From Mansonella perstans (lineage: Eukaryota > Nematoda > Chromadorea > Rhabditida > Onchocercidae): 64,000 nt of DNA. Below are positions 1 to 12,812 of the stretch, piece after piece. The notes below the pieces were generated by a model. It ran no database searches, had not been told where the DNA came from, and worked only from the letters and a program-made list of their open reading frames with translations. Where the stretch lies: positions 1 to 64,000 of the forward strand of contig JBAMDO010000078.1 of the NCBI GenBank assembly GCA_037074765.1. The letters are read 5' to 3'. Position 1 is the first letter of the stretch. Every line of letters begins with the position of its first letter. The position numbers and the translations under genes are program-made.

Positions 1-658
1 AATATTTTTTTTTAATTCGCTAAGAAACAATTTTTCACAAATATAAAAGTTAATCAGTCTAATTTTTTAGTAAATAAAAAAAAAAGGAATAGCAAATTAA
101 AAGAATTTCTCAATCATTAAGTGCAAGAAAATATACGACAAAATCAAAGGACAAAAAGTAATTCAATAACTGAAAACTAACAAAAATAAGCTTTCTTTCT
201 CTTTTTTTGAATAACAATAGAAAAATAATAGATGGAAAAAAGCAATACTTCATTTTTCGTACACTTATCATTTTAACATTAAACCACTAACTAATACTTT
301 TAAGTTAAATTACATTTCGAACATTGATATATGATTTGAAAGAAAATAGAAAAAAGTCAATTTCTCAGAATTCTATCTACCATGATTGATCAATCAATAA
401 AAGATTGCATAGCATTACTTGATAGCATACTAAATGTTTATACATCAAACTCTTTTTAGCAGTGCAGCATCAAGAATCATCAAGAGTAAACCATCAAAAA
501 TTTTGATACTATTAAATAATCATAAAAAAAGGTTAAGTTGTATATTGATTACACACTATGCTAATTTAAATTATCAAAATATTTCCAAAAAATTCAAGCA
601 AAAAAATTTTTTTTTTTTCCTCAATCAACAATACAAGCTAATACATCTTAATATGAAA

Positions 659-699
659 ACAAAAAAAAAAAAAAAAAAACAAAAAAAAAAAAAAAAAAA
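659..699. repeat. poly(A) tract interrupted by C and G
   Basis: Two runs of about 19 A separated by a single C. On the plus strand it encodes only a spurious lysine tail. Confidence 0.9.
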
Positions 700-1153
700 G
701 AGTAATTAATGTCAAATTAACATTTAATAATGCTATATGATTTCATTTTTTTTTGTTGAAATTTTATCAATGAATTTGTTACATTTAATACCTTATGCAT
801 ATATAGCTTAGAAAAATTAACAAAAAATTGAAGACTTTTAAGAAAATGTTAGGATTATCGGGAACAAAAACTTGTGGAAGAAAGAAATGGCACAAAGTAG
901 TTGTTGGAAAAGAGCGTCAATCAATAAATGTCATCAACCTCAACAAGTTATATGGGGAACGCCCTCTGTCATCTTTCCCGCTCGATGAACTTACCTTACA
1001 CACATATATATGACCTTTGACATGTTCCATTAATAAAATTAAGCGGGCAAAAATTTCTGGAAATAAATGAATGTGGTGATGAGATAGGATAGAAATCAAA
1101 ACAATTCTCCTTCTTTCTTAATTTCTTCCTTTCCTTATGTGTGAAGAGAGGAT

Positions 1154-1226
1154 ATGATGATGCTGATGATGATGATGATGATGATGCTGATGATGATGAT
1201 GCTGATGATGATGATGATGATGATGC

Positions 1227-1270
<44 letters not shown>

Positions 1271-1282
1271 TTGTTGTTGTTA
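1154..1282. repeat. (ATG)n/(GAT)n trinucleotide microsatellite with GCT interruptions
   Basis: About 40 trinucleotide units, mostly ATG with periodic CTG units, ending in a short TTG run. The tract is open in several frames on both strands (poly-Met, poly-Ser). Such frames are typical artefacts of triplet repeats, so no protein is called. Confidence 0.9.
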
Positions 1283-1664
1283 TTCGATCCAGAAACAGCT
1301 GTGTTTTGTAATCTAGTCTTATACTCTTTGCTAATATCATCGATTTCAAACGTCCTTTTTTTTTTTTTTTTCCTTTCTCATTTCATTTCACGTTCAATAT
1401 CTTTTTCTCATCCATATTTCTTACGTTCTCACGTTCAACAATAAGATCAAACTATCCGGAAGATTTGTAAAAAGAAGAGGAAACAACAATAGGCCTAACA
1501 ACAATCCCCCTCGCCCCCCCCCCAATTCTTCCTTCCTATCAACCAAGTTAGAATGGCACAGGCAGGGACCGTCTGTCCATTTCCTCTTCCAACATTATTT
1601 CACACAACTATGACCGGTTCGCGATTACCCACCAATCGATGCCCATTTGGCAGCACTACTATCC

Positions 1665-1695
1665 CATATATATATATATATATATACATATATTG
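1665..1695. repeat. (TA)n dinucleotide repeat
   Basis: Alternating TA tract of roughly a dozen units followed by TACATATAT. A shorter similar tract lies near 1795-1813. Confidence 0.8.
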
Positions 1696-2130
1696 ACCCA
1701 TATCTAATAAGAGTGGTTAGCATGACTTATATAATAGTAGTTATCGTTCTACAAAAACAGGATATCGGGATATTTAACTAAATACAAGTATTTATATATA
1801 TATGTATATATATAGCTATCGATTGCGCCAATTAACAGTATATCTTTGCTTAAATTTGTATAATCTTTCTTAACTACAATTAAATGAGAATTCTCAGTTT
1901 CTTCGATAGCCTCAATCAATATTAAATTCTATAAAGATATATTTCACGCAAGACGGATAAAATACACCTAATCAAGCCTTATTGATTACTTGGCTTACCC
2001 GATCAATGGGGCCAATGAGTGAATGATAAAACTATCTGCCTACAATTTTTCATCATTAAAGAAAACAAAATAAAAAAACAAGATACTTTTGTAGACAAAG
2101 TTTATCGCCGTTTGAAATATTCCATGAATC

Positions 2131-2149
2131 TACACATACACATACACAT

Positions 2150-2182
<33 letters not shown>

Positions 2183-2210
2183 TACACACACATACACACA
2201 CACACACATA
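2131..2210. repeat. (CA)n / (ACACAT)n microsatellite
   Basis: About 80 bases of CA dinucleotides with regular CAT interruptions. It yields spurious His-Thr (plus) and Cys-Val (minus) frames. Confidence 0.9.
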
Positions 2211-3504
2211 AGAAACTAAATTATGCATGAGCTTTTCACATCGAACTTCATTTAAAAATTCGAATTTAATAGAAAAAGAATAAGAAATCTGTGCCGTGCA
2301 ACATCGGTATGTCTTCCAATCTATATTAGACATACTTTTATGAATATACTAAAATGATACAAATATATAAAATTGATCATCTGATTTAAAATATGCAAAT
2401 TGTTTAATGATGACAGCAACATTATGTAAACCCGTACATGTGATTCAGAGGTTAGTTTTATAAAATTTATGAAATTCTGCAAAATATCTAACATTAAAAA
2501 GTAAAAACGATCATGCAGAAAAGAAATACCTACTAACAAAGTGGATCAGATTGCTACATACAAAATTTCAAATATTTCTATAGAATTTTGAAAGATTTCC
2601 ATACAAGTTCATTGATAATTATGGATACTAAGACTGACAATAATCCAATTATAATACAGAGTATGCATAATCCTATCGCAAATGCTTGTGACAAATCATG
2701 AGGAAGTTATACTGGTAGGATTATAAAATTTGCCTTTCAACAATGGATGCATCAGAAAAACCATAAATCAAAAATTTTATAAACTAAAAAGTTAGCTTTG
2801 AAACTCTTTTGCCTCAAAATTTCAATTTTTCCACTTTTCTGTAACTGCTATTATTTCCAAAAAAAAAAAAAAATCAAGTTACAAAAAATGTATCAAGGGA
2901 ACAAAAGAAATATATCACAGTTTATAAAAAAATAACTTTTTTTTAGCAGAATATCTTGAACTCGAGCAGTTATTCTAATGCTTCTGAAAGGATTAAGGAT
3001 TAGGAATGTTTTTAACAGTTAATTACGGGAGAAACTGATAAAGTGAATTATGCATTCATTGAGTTACATGTAACGGAATGAAATTAAAATAATGGGCAAA
3101 AAATCTTCGCAATGTATAATTTATGAACAACATGAAAAAAACTAAGAATTGATTTTAATCATAGTATGATCTATTCATCAAAGCAATATTTGGAAGTGAT
3201 CAAAGCAGTAATGCAAAAGTTATGCAAATATTAGACATGACTTCAGAAATAACAAGAACGAATAATTTACAGGAGACTTAATTTGCTCATAATTCTGGCT
3301 TGTATTTCATCCAATTTCTGAAGTACTAAAAAAAATCTCATTTTTCCCTCTTATACACACATACATACATGTAAATTATCAAACAATGAAGTCGCTACTG
3401 AGCTCTAAACAAATGATTCAAAATTCAAGGAAGTGAAAGAAAAACTCATTAAAAACTGCAAGCATCTGTTAGTTCAGCGCAAAATTACAGAGAATTACAT
3501 ACAA

Positions 3505-6500
3505 TTAATTCCTAACATCAGAGTCACGATATCTCCGTTCATATTCTCCACTATTTTCTGACCGATTGCCATCCTCTCTAGAAAAAATATTGGATGGTGA
3601 ACGTTAACCATGCATCTGTCAAAATAAGACCTTAATTTCTACATGATTGAAAGTACAGTGAACTTAACAAGCACAATCATTATTGAGAAGATAATTCTTG
3701 CCCACTTTGTCAACAACCAATAACGTCTGAGGCCACAATTATGAAATGAACCCATTTTCTTTCATTTAGGACAGCAAGCTCAACAACTTACATTGGCACT
3801 TGTCGTTGTCGCATCACATCATCTACATCGTCTTCTAAAACAAAAGTACAAAATAAAATTGTATTAGTAGCTGTCAGAAATCGGCACAAAAGTTATAAAG
3901 CCTTAGTCGGTATCAAATGCCTAAGAATTATTCTTCTAAACAGCAGCTCTCGAAACTAACCATTTTCAGAATCTTCCAAATTCTGCTGATCAACTTGGGG
4001 CGCTCCACTAATGTCATGTGCTTGTACTGCATTATCGGCGCTTGGAATAGCAGCAGATCCTGCAGTCTGTTGAAGTGTTCCATCCAGTCCATGAGGTTCG
4101 GGCTGCGGCTCAAGGAAGTCCCAAATTAGTATTGTGTCATCGTGAGAAGAAGATACGATTTGAAATTCATCAAATTGCAAACGAAACACTCGACCCGTGT
4201 GCTCCTGAAATTAAAATATACCACGACTGTAAAAGTTCTTGTGATTTTGACCAGAGCCAACAGATTGATGAGACATAATATGAACAAATATCAAGCGTAA
4301 TCACTTTTCATACAGATTCGCTGATAGCTATAATTCAATATCGATCACCAGAATGATCATAGACAAATTGGTTATTTTACTCCATACTTCCGAATATGCA
4401 ACAGACATTTAATCTACTTGAAGCTTCAGAAAAAATGTTCATCGTGTTTCGATGATGCTTTTCAGCAAATCTTTCTAATGCACATTACCTACTTTCACCA
4501 ATTATCTTCATTTTAAATCACTTACCACCAATGTTAATAAGCATATACTATCTGGTGGAGAACGCGGATTCATTGCTGCTTGAAGATCCCAAACCTTGAT
4601 TCTTCTAAAATAATCAAAATCGAGAAAAAATCATACAGAATCTTCACTTTAGCCAAAGCATAAATATAACGGAAATTTGAACATACCCATCATAAGCACC
4701 AGAAACAATACGTTTCGAATCGAATCGAATACAACGAACAAGCTGTTCGTGGCCTTCCAAAACTCTTAGACAAGCACCTATTTCGATATCCCATAACCTG
4801 AAATTATTCAGAAAATAACGAAGTAACAAAAATTTCATATGAACATTTTTCTTAAACAATAATATGTCATTTTACTTCTTTTTTCCAAAACTGCTAAGCA
4901 AACCTGATAGTATTGTCACTTGAACCAGATACAACCAGTCGGTCATGATACTGTAAGCATGCAATACCTCGTCTATGACCAATCATTGTACGCACAAATT
5001 CACATGTATCAGTGCTCCAAACCTTAAAATAGTGGAAAAATACTAGTAACATAATTAGTAACATAGCCCTCTCAGGGTATGATAATATGTGAAATAATTC
5101 TGGAAAATCGAAATTTATAGAAACAAATTAGATTAAAAAAGACTTGAAAGGAGAAAAATCAAACCTAAAAATGCACTAAAAGAAAAGTTTAATATAATAA
5201 GCATCTGTAGGAAATCGGGACTCACTTTAATTGTACGATCACCTGAAGCTGAAACGATATACTTGCTATCAAAATCGACAACGTTAACAGCAGCACGATG
5301 AGCCACAAGCACACGTCGTACATTGATTTCTCGTGGAGAAATCATACCCCAAACTGCTATTGAACGATCCTTCGAACTGAAATTTCTAAATTCGTAAATA
5401 ATCTAATATTTTCTGATTGCATAAACAAGCAAATTTTTATTGGAAAAGATTCAGAAACTGTTCTAATCGAGAACATACCAGGTAACCATCATACCGTTTT
5501 GGAACCGCAAATGCAAAACTGCCTCAACGTGATGCATCAGCGTGTGTAAAAGCTCGCCATTTTGTACATCCCACACTCTGCAAACATTTTGTAATTTCAA
5601 AATTAATTTTGAAAAAACAAAACTCAGAAATAGTTGCCCAACATGAAGTGATGTGCAAGAGAGAGAAAAAAGTCAAAAGAAACAAAAGTTTGTTATGATT
5701 CCACAGTGAAGACAGTAAAAAAATAAAACACATTATTAAATTGTTTGAAAATGCACTGAAATTTTAAACTCAACAAAACTATAATTTCAAAATGTCCCGA
5801 GGTTGGATATCAACATTAGCTGAAAAAAAAGAATTCAAATCTGCTTAAATAAATTTGAAACAGCCAAATAAAGTTCATAATGCTACGAATTATTTCGCCC
5901 GATGTTGTCCGTCATATCCACAAAAAATCGAAATCATAAGTATTTACTAAACATAAAACTCTAAAATGTCTACACACCTTACTGTAGTGTCGCTGCTTCC
6001 ACTAATAATGACTCGATCATCATATTGCAGACAAAGTACCGAACCAGTGTGTCCACGTAAAGTTTTAGAGCATTGCAAATCTTTTCGCTGCCAGATTTTG
6101 ATTGTGTGATCCCGCAGTCCCGATATTATTTTATCGTCGTCATACTGCAGACAATATACGCCTAAACAACCAAAGTACTTAACTGCCACTACAAGAAAGT
6201 GAAAGCTTATGAGAAAACTTTGAAAAATCATAATGAAGGCCAATTTCTAACAGATTTTCACTGTTACAAGCAATAGTTCTGACATCTGGAACTGTAAAGA
6301 ACACTGCAACACAACAATAACAAAAGTCAGAGATGAACACCTCTACTAGGTTCAGAATGACAGGTAATGCGGGATAACACATGTCGCCCATTTTGCCAGT
6401 TAGATTTGAGTGATTCAATATCACGATTTATTTTCGGATATAAATTTCTGTAGAAATGATGCTGCGCTTCTAGCGAATCAACTGTGTTTCTAAAAAAATG

Positions 6501-8859
6501 CAAAGTTTTTAATATCGATATATAAAAAACTAACACAAGTTTTAGTTAAATTTTTTTTCGCCCCATTGATAAAAATAAAATCTCCTCAGCAGAATGTCAA
6601 AACAATACTTTTATGACACAAAAAAAGTGGAAATCACAGGTACATTAAATAATATCGGACAGTACACGAGTTTACAGAACCCAAATCAAACAGCATATTT
6701 ATGTTGCAAAAGCAGCAATTGTCACTATTCAATTGGATGTGAAATGGACGTTATTGCTAATTAGTGGTAATTAATAGTTAATCTCTGATGTCTGACAAAA
6801 AAAAAGATCCCCTGAAGAGCGGTCAATCAATGATCCGTTCATGATTTTCAGTGCACAGCTTAATCACATTAAATCAACATATTATTATAACTGAAATTAG
6901 TTCCAGTAAAAAAAGATCAAAATCAATCTGCAATAACCTGAGCTGTTCGATAACAATCGAAGAATATCCCAATTCTTGAAATATCAGTGTGTGAGCTTTT
7001 TCTTTCGATACAAATAAAAAATTTCGCCTAAAACACTTATCAGTGAGAAAAAGATGAAAGAAATGGAGTTTATATTTACCAAATGTTGATTCTACACCCA
7101 GTCTAAGAAATTTTGAAACTTCGAGATTGAAAAAACTACCATCCACGTTTATCTACGACTCCTTTCCAGACCGGATCAGTTTGAACGTTTCGTTCGATTA
7201 GTCGGCGCCAGAGTTTTCCGTGCGATATGATTCGTCGCCATGTACGACTGACCTTCTCACTTGAATTCAGCCAACGAGCGTCAAGGAAAGACAGAACATA
7301 CCTTGCTAGTCGATCTGAAGATAATGGTCACAAATAATCAATGAGAACCTCAGTTCTGATAGTCGAATTCTAGAGTCGAATTTTTTTAACGTAAAATATC
7401 ACATCTACTTCTGTTGACTATTTTTCTTTTTTATTCGTAAGTAAAAAAAAAAAGTGAGCCAGGAACGCAGACCACAGTAACATAGGCTGCATATCAACAT
7501 CAATCCTTTTTGTTTGATAGTTTGTCCTCGAAACCAATTTTACATGCCATAATTTACAGAATTTCTTTTGAAATACCTGGTAAAAAGGCGATGAAGTCTC
7601 GCTGCAAAATAGGTTTCAAGTATGCATCTATTTGTCCATGTTGATCATGGCACATACTGCGGATAAGCGTTTTCACGAAATCCACTTGATCTTGATCCGT
7701 CCAACTAATAAACTTCTGCAAAAATGAATTGTAATAGGTACGCGATAAAAAACAATACTTCTTTTACATATGCTTGCTGAATATTGCAATCGAAAAATTT
7801 TTTTAGCTTTATGATCGTTATGATACCCAGTGAAGTGTTCCATAGTGTTAACTAAGGTAATATTACAGAATCTTACACTATCTTGGAGTGAAAAGCACTA
7901 TAAAATCTTCAAACAAGTCCTGTGATTTCACCCTAACTTTTACAAATGATTCAATCGCCGAAATTCTTTGTGCTCTTTAACTAATATGGAAATATTTGGG
8001 TGCGAGTGTTCATTAGTTCATTTTAAAAAATACACGATTCCACCAGTTAAAATAAGATAAGACCGGTACTTTCAGCATTTCCCATTTCATGAAGCACACT
8101 TAACAAGCATCAATTCGACTTATATTTTTTGAATATAAAGTCAGTCACATACTTCTAGTACAGACTGCCGTTCGTTCAAATAAGCTGCGCTCAAATTTTT
8201 TTCTCTTTCTCTGAGAGAAAGATCTGCCATAAGTTCAGCTGTTGTTTCGCCCTGAAGCGATTCAGGCTGTAACGAATGAAATTTGTAAAGAATTCAACCA
8301 CGTTTTGAGCTTTAATAAATTTAAATAGGTCAAACACTGACTTACTATGAAAAAGAAAATTAAACTAAAAATACTTGCAAATATTTCATTCAATGTTTGA
8401 ACTAACACTATTTTAGAAAATACTGTAACATATATCAATTCAACTATCACAGATAAAAAATAATCTCATTTTTTACGAAGCATACTGATAGTAAAAATCT
8501 GTACAGAGACATGAAAGAGTGGGACATATTATCTTAAGTAAATATATTATTTTGTACTGAAATGTCTAATTTATGATGTATTTTTACCATGTTCTCGGAT
8601 ATATCAGCTATTTCAACATGATTTGAACCTTTTTTTCAGGAATAGTTGAAATAAAAAGCAGTTTCATGCGATTTACATCGAAGTCAGATAGCTGCTACAA
8701 AAATTAATCTTTTAAAGCCAACAAGCTATATCAAGATGAACAGATGAATGATAACTGCACTGAAGAACAGAAAAAAAAAAAAAAACTAACGACGACTTCG
8801 TCGGAACAACCGTAATGGTCTCCTTGACTATTAGGAAGTACATTATTCATCATTGACAT
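3505..8859 (-). CDS. lin-23: F-box/WD40 protein, beta-TrCP/LIN-23 orthologue (SCF substrate receptor)
   Basis: Substrate-recognition subunit of an SCF (Skp1-Cullin-F-box) E3 ubiquitin ligase. Family members bind DSG-type phosphodegrons, e.g. beta-catenin. Fifteen coding exons join in phase with GT..AG borders: 8859-8791, 8266-8153, 7715-7577, 7314-7140, 7027-6938, 6489-6341, 6161-5978, 5577-5479, 5376-5226, 5022-4904, 4797-4687, 4604-4526, 4204-3961, 3834-3792, 3577-3505. They sum to 1839 nt, 612 aa. A dimerisation-type region ([10 protein letters not shown]...) precedes the F-box ([14 protein letters not shown]...WRRLIERN). Seven WD40 blades follow, with signatures such as [64 protein letters not shown] and [12 protein letters not shown]. 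The start is the first in-frame ATG after a likely trans-splice acceptor (TTTCTCAG at 8904-8911). The acidic, basic-ending tail is nematode-specific. Orthology is confident; the last two exons are less certain. Confidence 0.95.
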
Positions 8860-8903
8860 CACTATGTTGATTGGAATTTTTCTTCGCTCTTGAACACGAA
8901 GCC

Positions 8904-11482
8904 CTGAGAAAAAGAAATGCAGGATGTACTTTCACAGAATCAAGTAGTATGCCACGACAAATGACGTCATTGTTGCTATAAACATAAATAATTATCGAAA
9001 ACGCATAAAAAGTTTACACTGATAAATTCCTTAGCAGATTACTTTTAGGTTAAATCACGAAACATATGCTAGTACCATGTTCTCTCATTATATATGATAC
9101 ATTCGAATTTGAATAGGATTTTTTTGTATTAAAGCTATTATTTTTAATCAATCTACTACTATTTCAATTAATGTTATCTGGAAGTTGAAAAAAGAACTGT
9201 TAATTAAAAAGGCAAAATTTTAGAATTCAGAAACTTTTAGTTTTTGTTTCTGATCAGCACTAATGAATATTCGTTTAAAGCCTTGCAGATTTTAGCAGTT
9301 ATAAGTATAGAAAAAAAAAAAAAAAAGATTATTCGGAATAACCGATCAATCCAGCATGAATTCTATAACGTACAGCGCAGACTTCCAAGATTTCACCGGG
9401 AAATCCTGCTCACCCTTCTCTATATTACTCCCCGCACAAAGCTGCATCAGTAGCATCGAATGAAAACAAATATCAAGATTTGCTACAACTAAATAACGCT
9501 ACAGTTTTGGACACAGAAGATGATAGAATGCAGAAAAATGAGAGTAAGAAGGATGACATGCAAAAAAGATAAAAGTTTCGAGGAGAGTACTGGGAAATAG
9601 TTGATTATCTTTTAGTTTGTCATGTACTGAAATAAGTTTAACACAAGTCTTGTTTAAGTTCGAATATATCGTTTGATAATGAGGGTAGCATGGTACTAGC
9701 ATGATTTAACCTAAAAGTAATTTGCTGAGAAATTTGGCAATGTAAACAAATTTTTTATGCATTTTCGATAATTATTTATGTTTATAGCAATAATGACGTC
9801 AAATTTTTGCGATAAATGATTCATCGACTGATACTTTTCTATTTCACTTCTACTTAGCGCAGATTGATATTCTTGCGAAAAAACTTTTAATTTTTTACAG
9901 GATAAAAGTAGCACCTGTAGCATTATTTAGTGAAATTGACGACGAAAAATTATTAAGCATGTTTAAGTCTCAATGAACGGAGATCGAATTGAGAAAACAT
10001 CGAAATCATTCCTGACCTGATTTGACTATGTTTTTTGGTAAATCAATTAGACAATACTGTCAAGTTATTCAGTTTTTTTTGGTACTTTTATTGCATTATT
10101 GCGACATTGTTTTCTTCAAAATCAAACATGCAAAATCATTTCTGTCTTTCAATTTATGAATCATTTTAATAGTTAGAAATTGGTAAGACTGAATGTATGA
10201 TGATTTATTATTTTAGTCTCACTTACTGAATATATCTAATACATTTCTGTATTGATAACAACAAAATCGTCACTGATGGCTGCAGTTTATTTTTTTTTTT
10301 CCATTTAAATAAGGCATATGTTTCATAATATAGATATAAATCATCTCATATTTCAGACATTTTGAATCATTCAACCACTTATCAGCAACAATCATATTTC
10401 ATAAAAGAATTAGAGACAGTAAGAATTTGTTCAATAAGCATTTCGTAGTCTTACAACATTCGTTGAATCATATTGCTGTTTTAAATGTTTAAAAAAAAAA
10501 AAAATAAAATAAATGAAACACTAAGTTGTATCAGTCCTACTTTACTTTTATATGATAAACTTAGGCACTTGGAGAATCTTTGGACGGATATGCCAAACAC
10601 ACACACACATAAATACATAGCAAAAATAAAGCTATTTATGCAAGTTGTCAAAATCCCACATCTGAAAGGAATCTAACTTCAAGCCTTATCCCACCAAATA
10701 TTATTTCAACAGCGGTATATTCCATCACAGACAAGGCTACTACCTCAGTTTTCTTATGGTAAGGGATTTAATCTTTCATAGAACTGTAGTAACCAGATAT
10801 TTCACGAGTTAGTAAAGATAAAAATGTCAACTTGCGCAGTCCTCGAAGAATCAGACATTGTGAACAAAATGTAATTTGTAACTTTGGCGGTTAATTACAT
10901 TTCCGTCGATAACAAGGAGTTGTGTCCTGTTTATGAAAATATTCACTCAATTCCTAAAGTACTGTGCTCTGTGACGATTAAATGCTTCACAGCAACACAG
11001 CAATTTCAATTCCGAATTGTGAAAAATTATTCCAATGCTTATTGGTATTATCCCCCGTCGCATGATTCTTTTAATCTGAAACTAGTTAGTACAACCACAT
11101 TCGAACTTTCTCAAAGTCGCTTCCGGACTACACCAGAATGCTTTACCCCGCAGTATCCTAGATTTTCCTTTCGTTGATTTTAAAACCCAACACCAAGTAA
11201 GACCAGGAGGATTCACATTTCCATGCTATTTTCCTACTTTTCTATCACTGTAGTGGCCACTCGTGATATAGTCAAATGCTGTTTCAAATGACATCTTACA
11301 TTCCTCAATGCTCCCCTTTTTACAATGTTCAACAGCCTATTTCTCAGATAAACACCTAAAGATAGCTAAACTAATAACTTTTGGAGAATCGAAAAGCCAT
11401 TTGTTATACATGCACTCATGCGACAAACAATAAATGTCCAACAATTTATTCATTGCAAAAAAATAACAGGCCAAAATCCATT
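8904..11482. other. intergenic region upstream of lin-23-like gene and downstream of rps-16
   Basis: About 2.6 kb between the 5' end of the lin-23-like gene and the 3' end of rps-16, both on the minus strand. It probably holds the lin-23 promoter and upstream noncoding sequence. A plus-strand frame at 10884-11177 (97 aa) is the longest here but shows no domain, splice context or repeat-free homology cue, so it is not called. Poly(A) runs occur at 8771-8785, 9309-9326 and 10491-10504. Confidence 0.6.
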
Positions 11483-12789
11483 TTAACGGTATGATTTCTG
11501 GTACCGAGCCCTTGCACCAGGGCCACCGAATTTTTTTGGCTCCCGTCGCCGAGGATCTGCCACCAACAGATTACGATCATACGATACCAATTGCTCTTTA
11601 AGCTCTTTCTTACTTTGTTCATCAACAAACTTCTGGTAATAAGCAACGATGGCTTTCGCTAAAGCCTGTCGGACCGCATAAATCTGCAAAATTTTAGCGT
11701 GACCTACCTAACTCGTTCACAGTTATCACTGATGAGCATCATTAAAATAAAACCGAAATACTAAGGGATCGCTCTTTCGTTATCCTTATTCTTTTTAAAG
11801 TATTACCATAAAACTGCAAAGCATGCATAAAGTGGAATGCCAAAAGGATGGTAACAATCACATTTACCAATTCCACAAAAGCAAAAACTATCCATTCAGC
11901 ACTGTATGATACGAAAACTCCAGTGCTTTTGTATTTAGAGTACAAACAATTTTAGCGATGAAAAAGACAGCAGGCTATGGAAAAAACGACGGACGTCACA
12001 ATGTGTCAAAACCAGAAAATTTAAAAAGCATACTTATAAATCGTTTTTTTCGATGGGATCACATTTTTCTGATGGAGTCAAACGACTCATTAAAATGAGA
12101 TTCTGTAATTCTAAATCTACAAAAATCAGCCAAGCTCTATAAGGCACGCTGACCAATACTCATAAATTGACCCTCCTACACTTCACAAAAAGCAGAACGA
12201 AAATAACCTGAGCGACATGTCCACCACCATTTACCCTTACTCTTATATCTACATCCTGATATCGTTCCTTGCCCAATATTAACAGTGGTTCCTGCAAAGA
12301 AAAAACTTTTGAAATATCAAAACACTAGTAAAATCGTTGCCAAGTAAAATACAAATAAGGAATGCAGAAGTAATAAGAACGAAGGGGAAACGTTAAGAAG
12401 CAGATGTACAGCTGCTCATAGAATACTGTAGCGAACTCATAGTACTGGTAGAGTATGAAAGTTCCGTCTAATAGACACAACATACCTGAAGTTTAATGCG
12501 CAAAATTTCTGGTTGTACGTGTTCCAAAGGACGGCCATTTACCTGAAACATTAGCTTGTCATAACGCAATGAAAAAAATTTCCACTACCGAGGAAGCTAC
12601 GAAATTCCAGTCATATTACGTTATCTTTCTAACCAAGTCAAATAGTTTTCAAATTTGAAAGGATTAAATGTATGAAATAGAAACAAAAAGAAAGAATACC
12701 TTGATAAGACCACGTCCCTTCTTGCAATACGCAACAGCAGTAGCGGTCTTTTTCCTTCCAAATACTTGCACAGATTGTGTAATAACCAT
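11483..12789 (-). CDS. rps-16: 40S ribosomal protein S16 (uS9)
   Basis: Structural component of the small ribosomal subunit whose C-terminal basic tail reaches the decoding centre. Four exons join in phase: 12789-12700 (30 codons), 12542-12486 (19), 12291-12208 (28), 11683-11483 (66 plus stop), giving 143 aa, close to the usual ~146. Recognisable blocks are [68 protein letters not shown] and the terminal [13 protein letters not shown]. The start ATG lies five bases after a strong acceptor (poly-T then ATAG, 12795-12798) with no upstream coding exon, which fits spliced-leader addition. Nothing is missing or truncated. Confidence 0.98.
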
Positions 12790-12793
12790 AACT

Positions 12794-12812
12794 GAGCTAT
12801 AAAAAAAAAAAA
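12794..12812 (-). promoter_or_regulatory. candidate spliced-leader trans-splice acceptor of rps-16
   Basis: On the minus strand a run of about 13 T followed by ATAG lies directly upstream of CTCAGTT-ATG. In nematodes such a polypyrimidine/AG site right before the first codon, without an upstream exon, is typical of SL1 trans-splicing. Inferred from position only. Confidence 0.55.

Larger units (their letters stand above)
1..3504. other. gene-poor left flank with simple repeats
   Basis: No convincing exon was found on either strand. The stretch is very AT-rich and carries several simple repeats listed separately. A locally GC-richer patch at about 1495-1660 (C-run, then mixed sequence) stands out from its surroundings but has no open frame. 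The short plus-strand frame around 830-1013 is basic and lacks splice or homology support, so it is not called. The last few hundred bases before 3505 are likely the 3' UTR and downstream flank of the lin-23-like gene. Confidence 0.6.

Noticed and set aside
996..1444. Poly-Ser (minus) and poly-Met (plus) open frames across the GAT/ATG tract
   Set aside because: Open frames on both strands follow directly from the triplet repeat. No flanking coding sequence or splice support.
2019..2333. His/Thr-rich and Cys/Val-rich frames over the CA repeat
   Set aside because: Artefacts of the dinucleotide repeat.
10884..11177. 97-aa plus-strand frame between lin-23-like and rps-16 genes
   Set aside because: No domain, no splice context and no initiation signal beyond an in-frame start. 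Could be real but unsupported.
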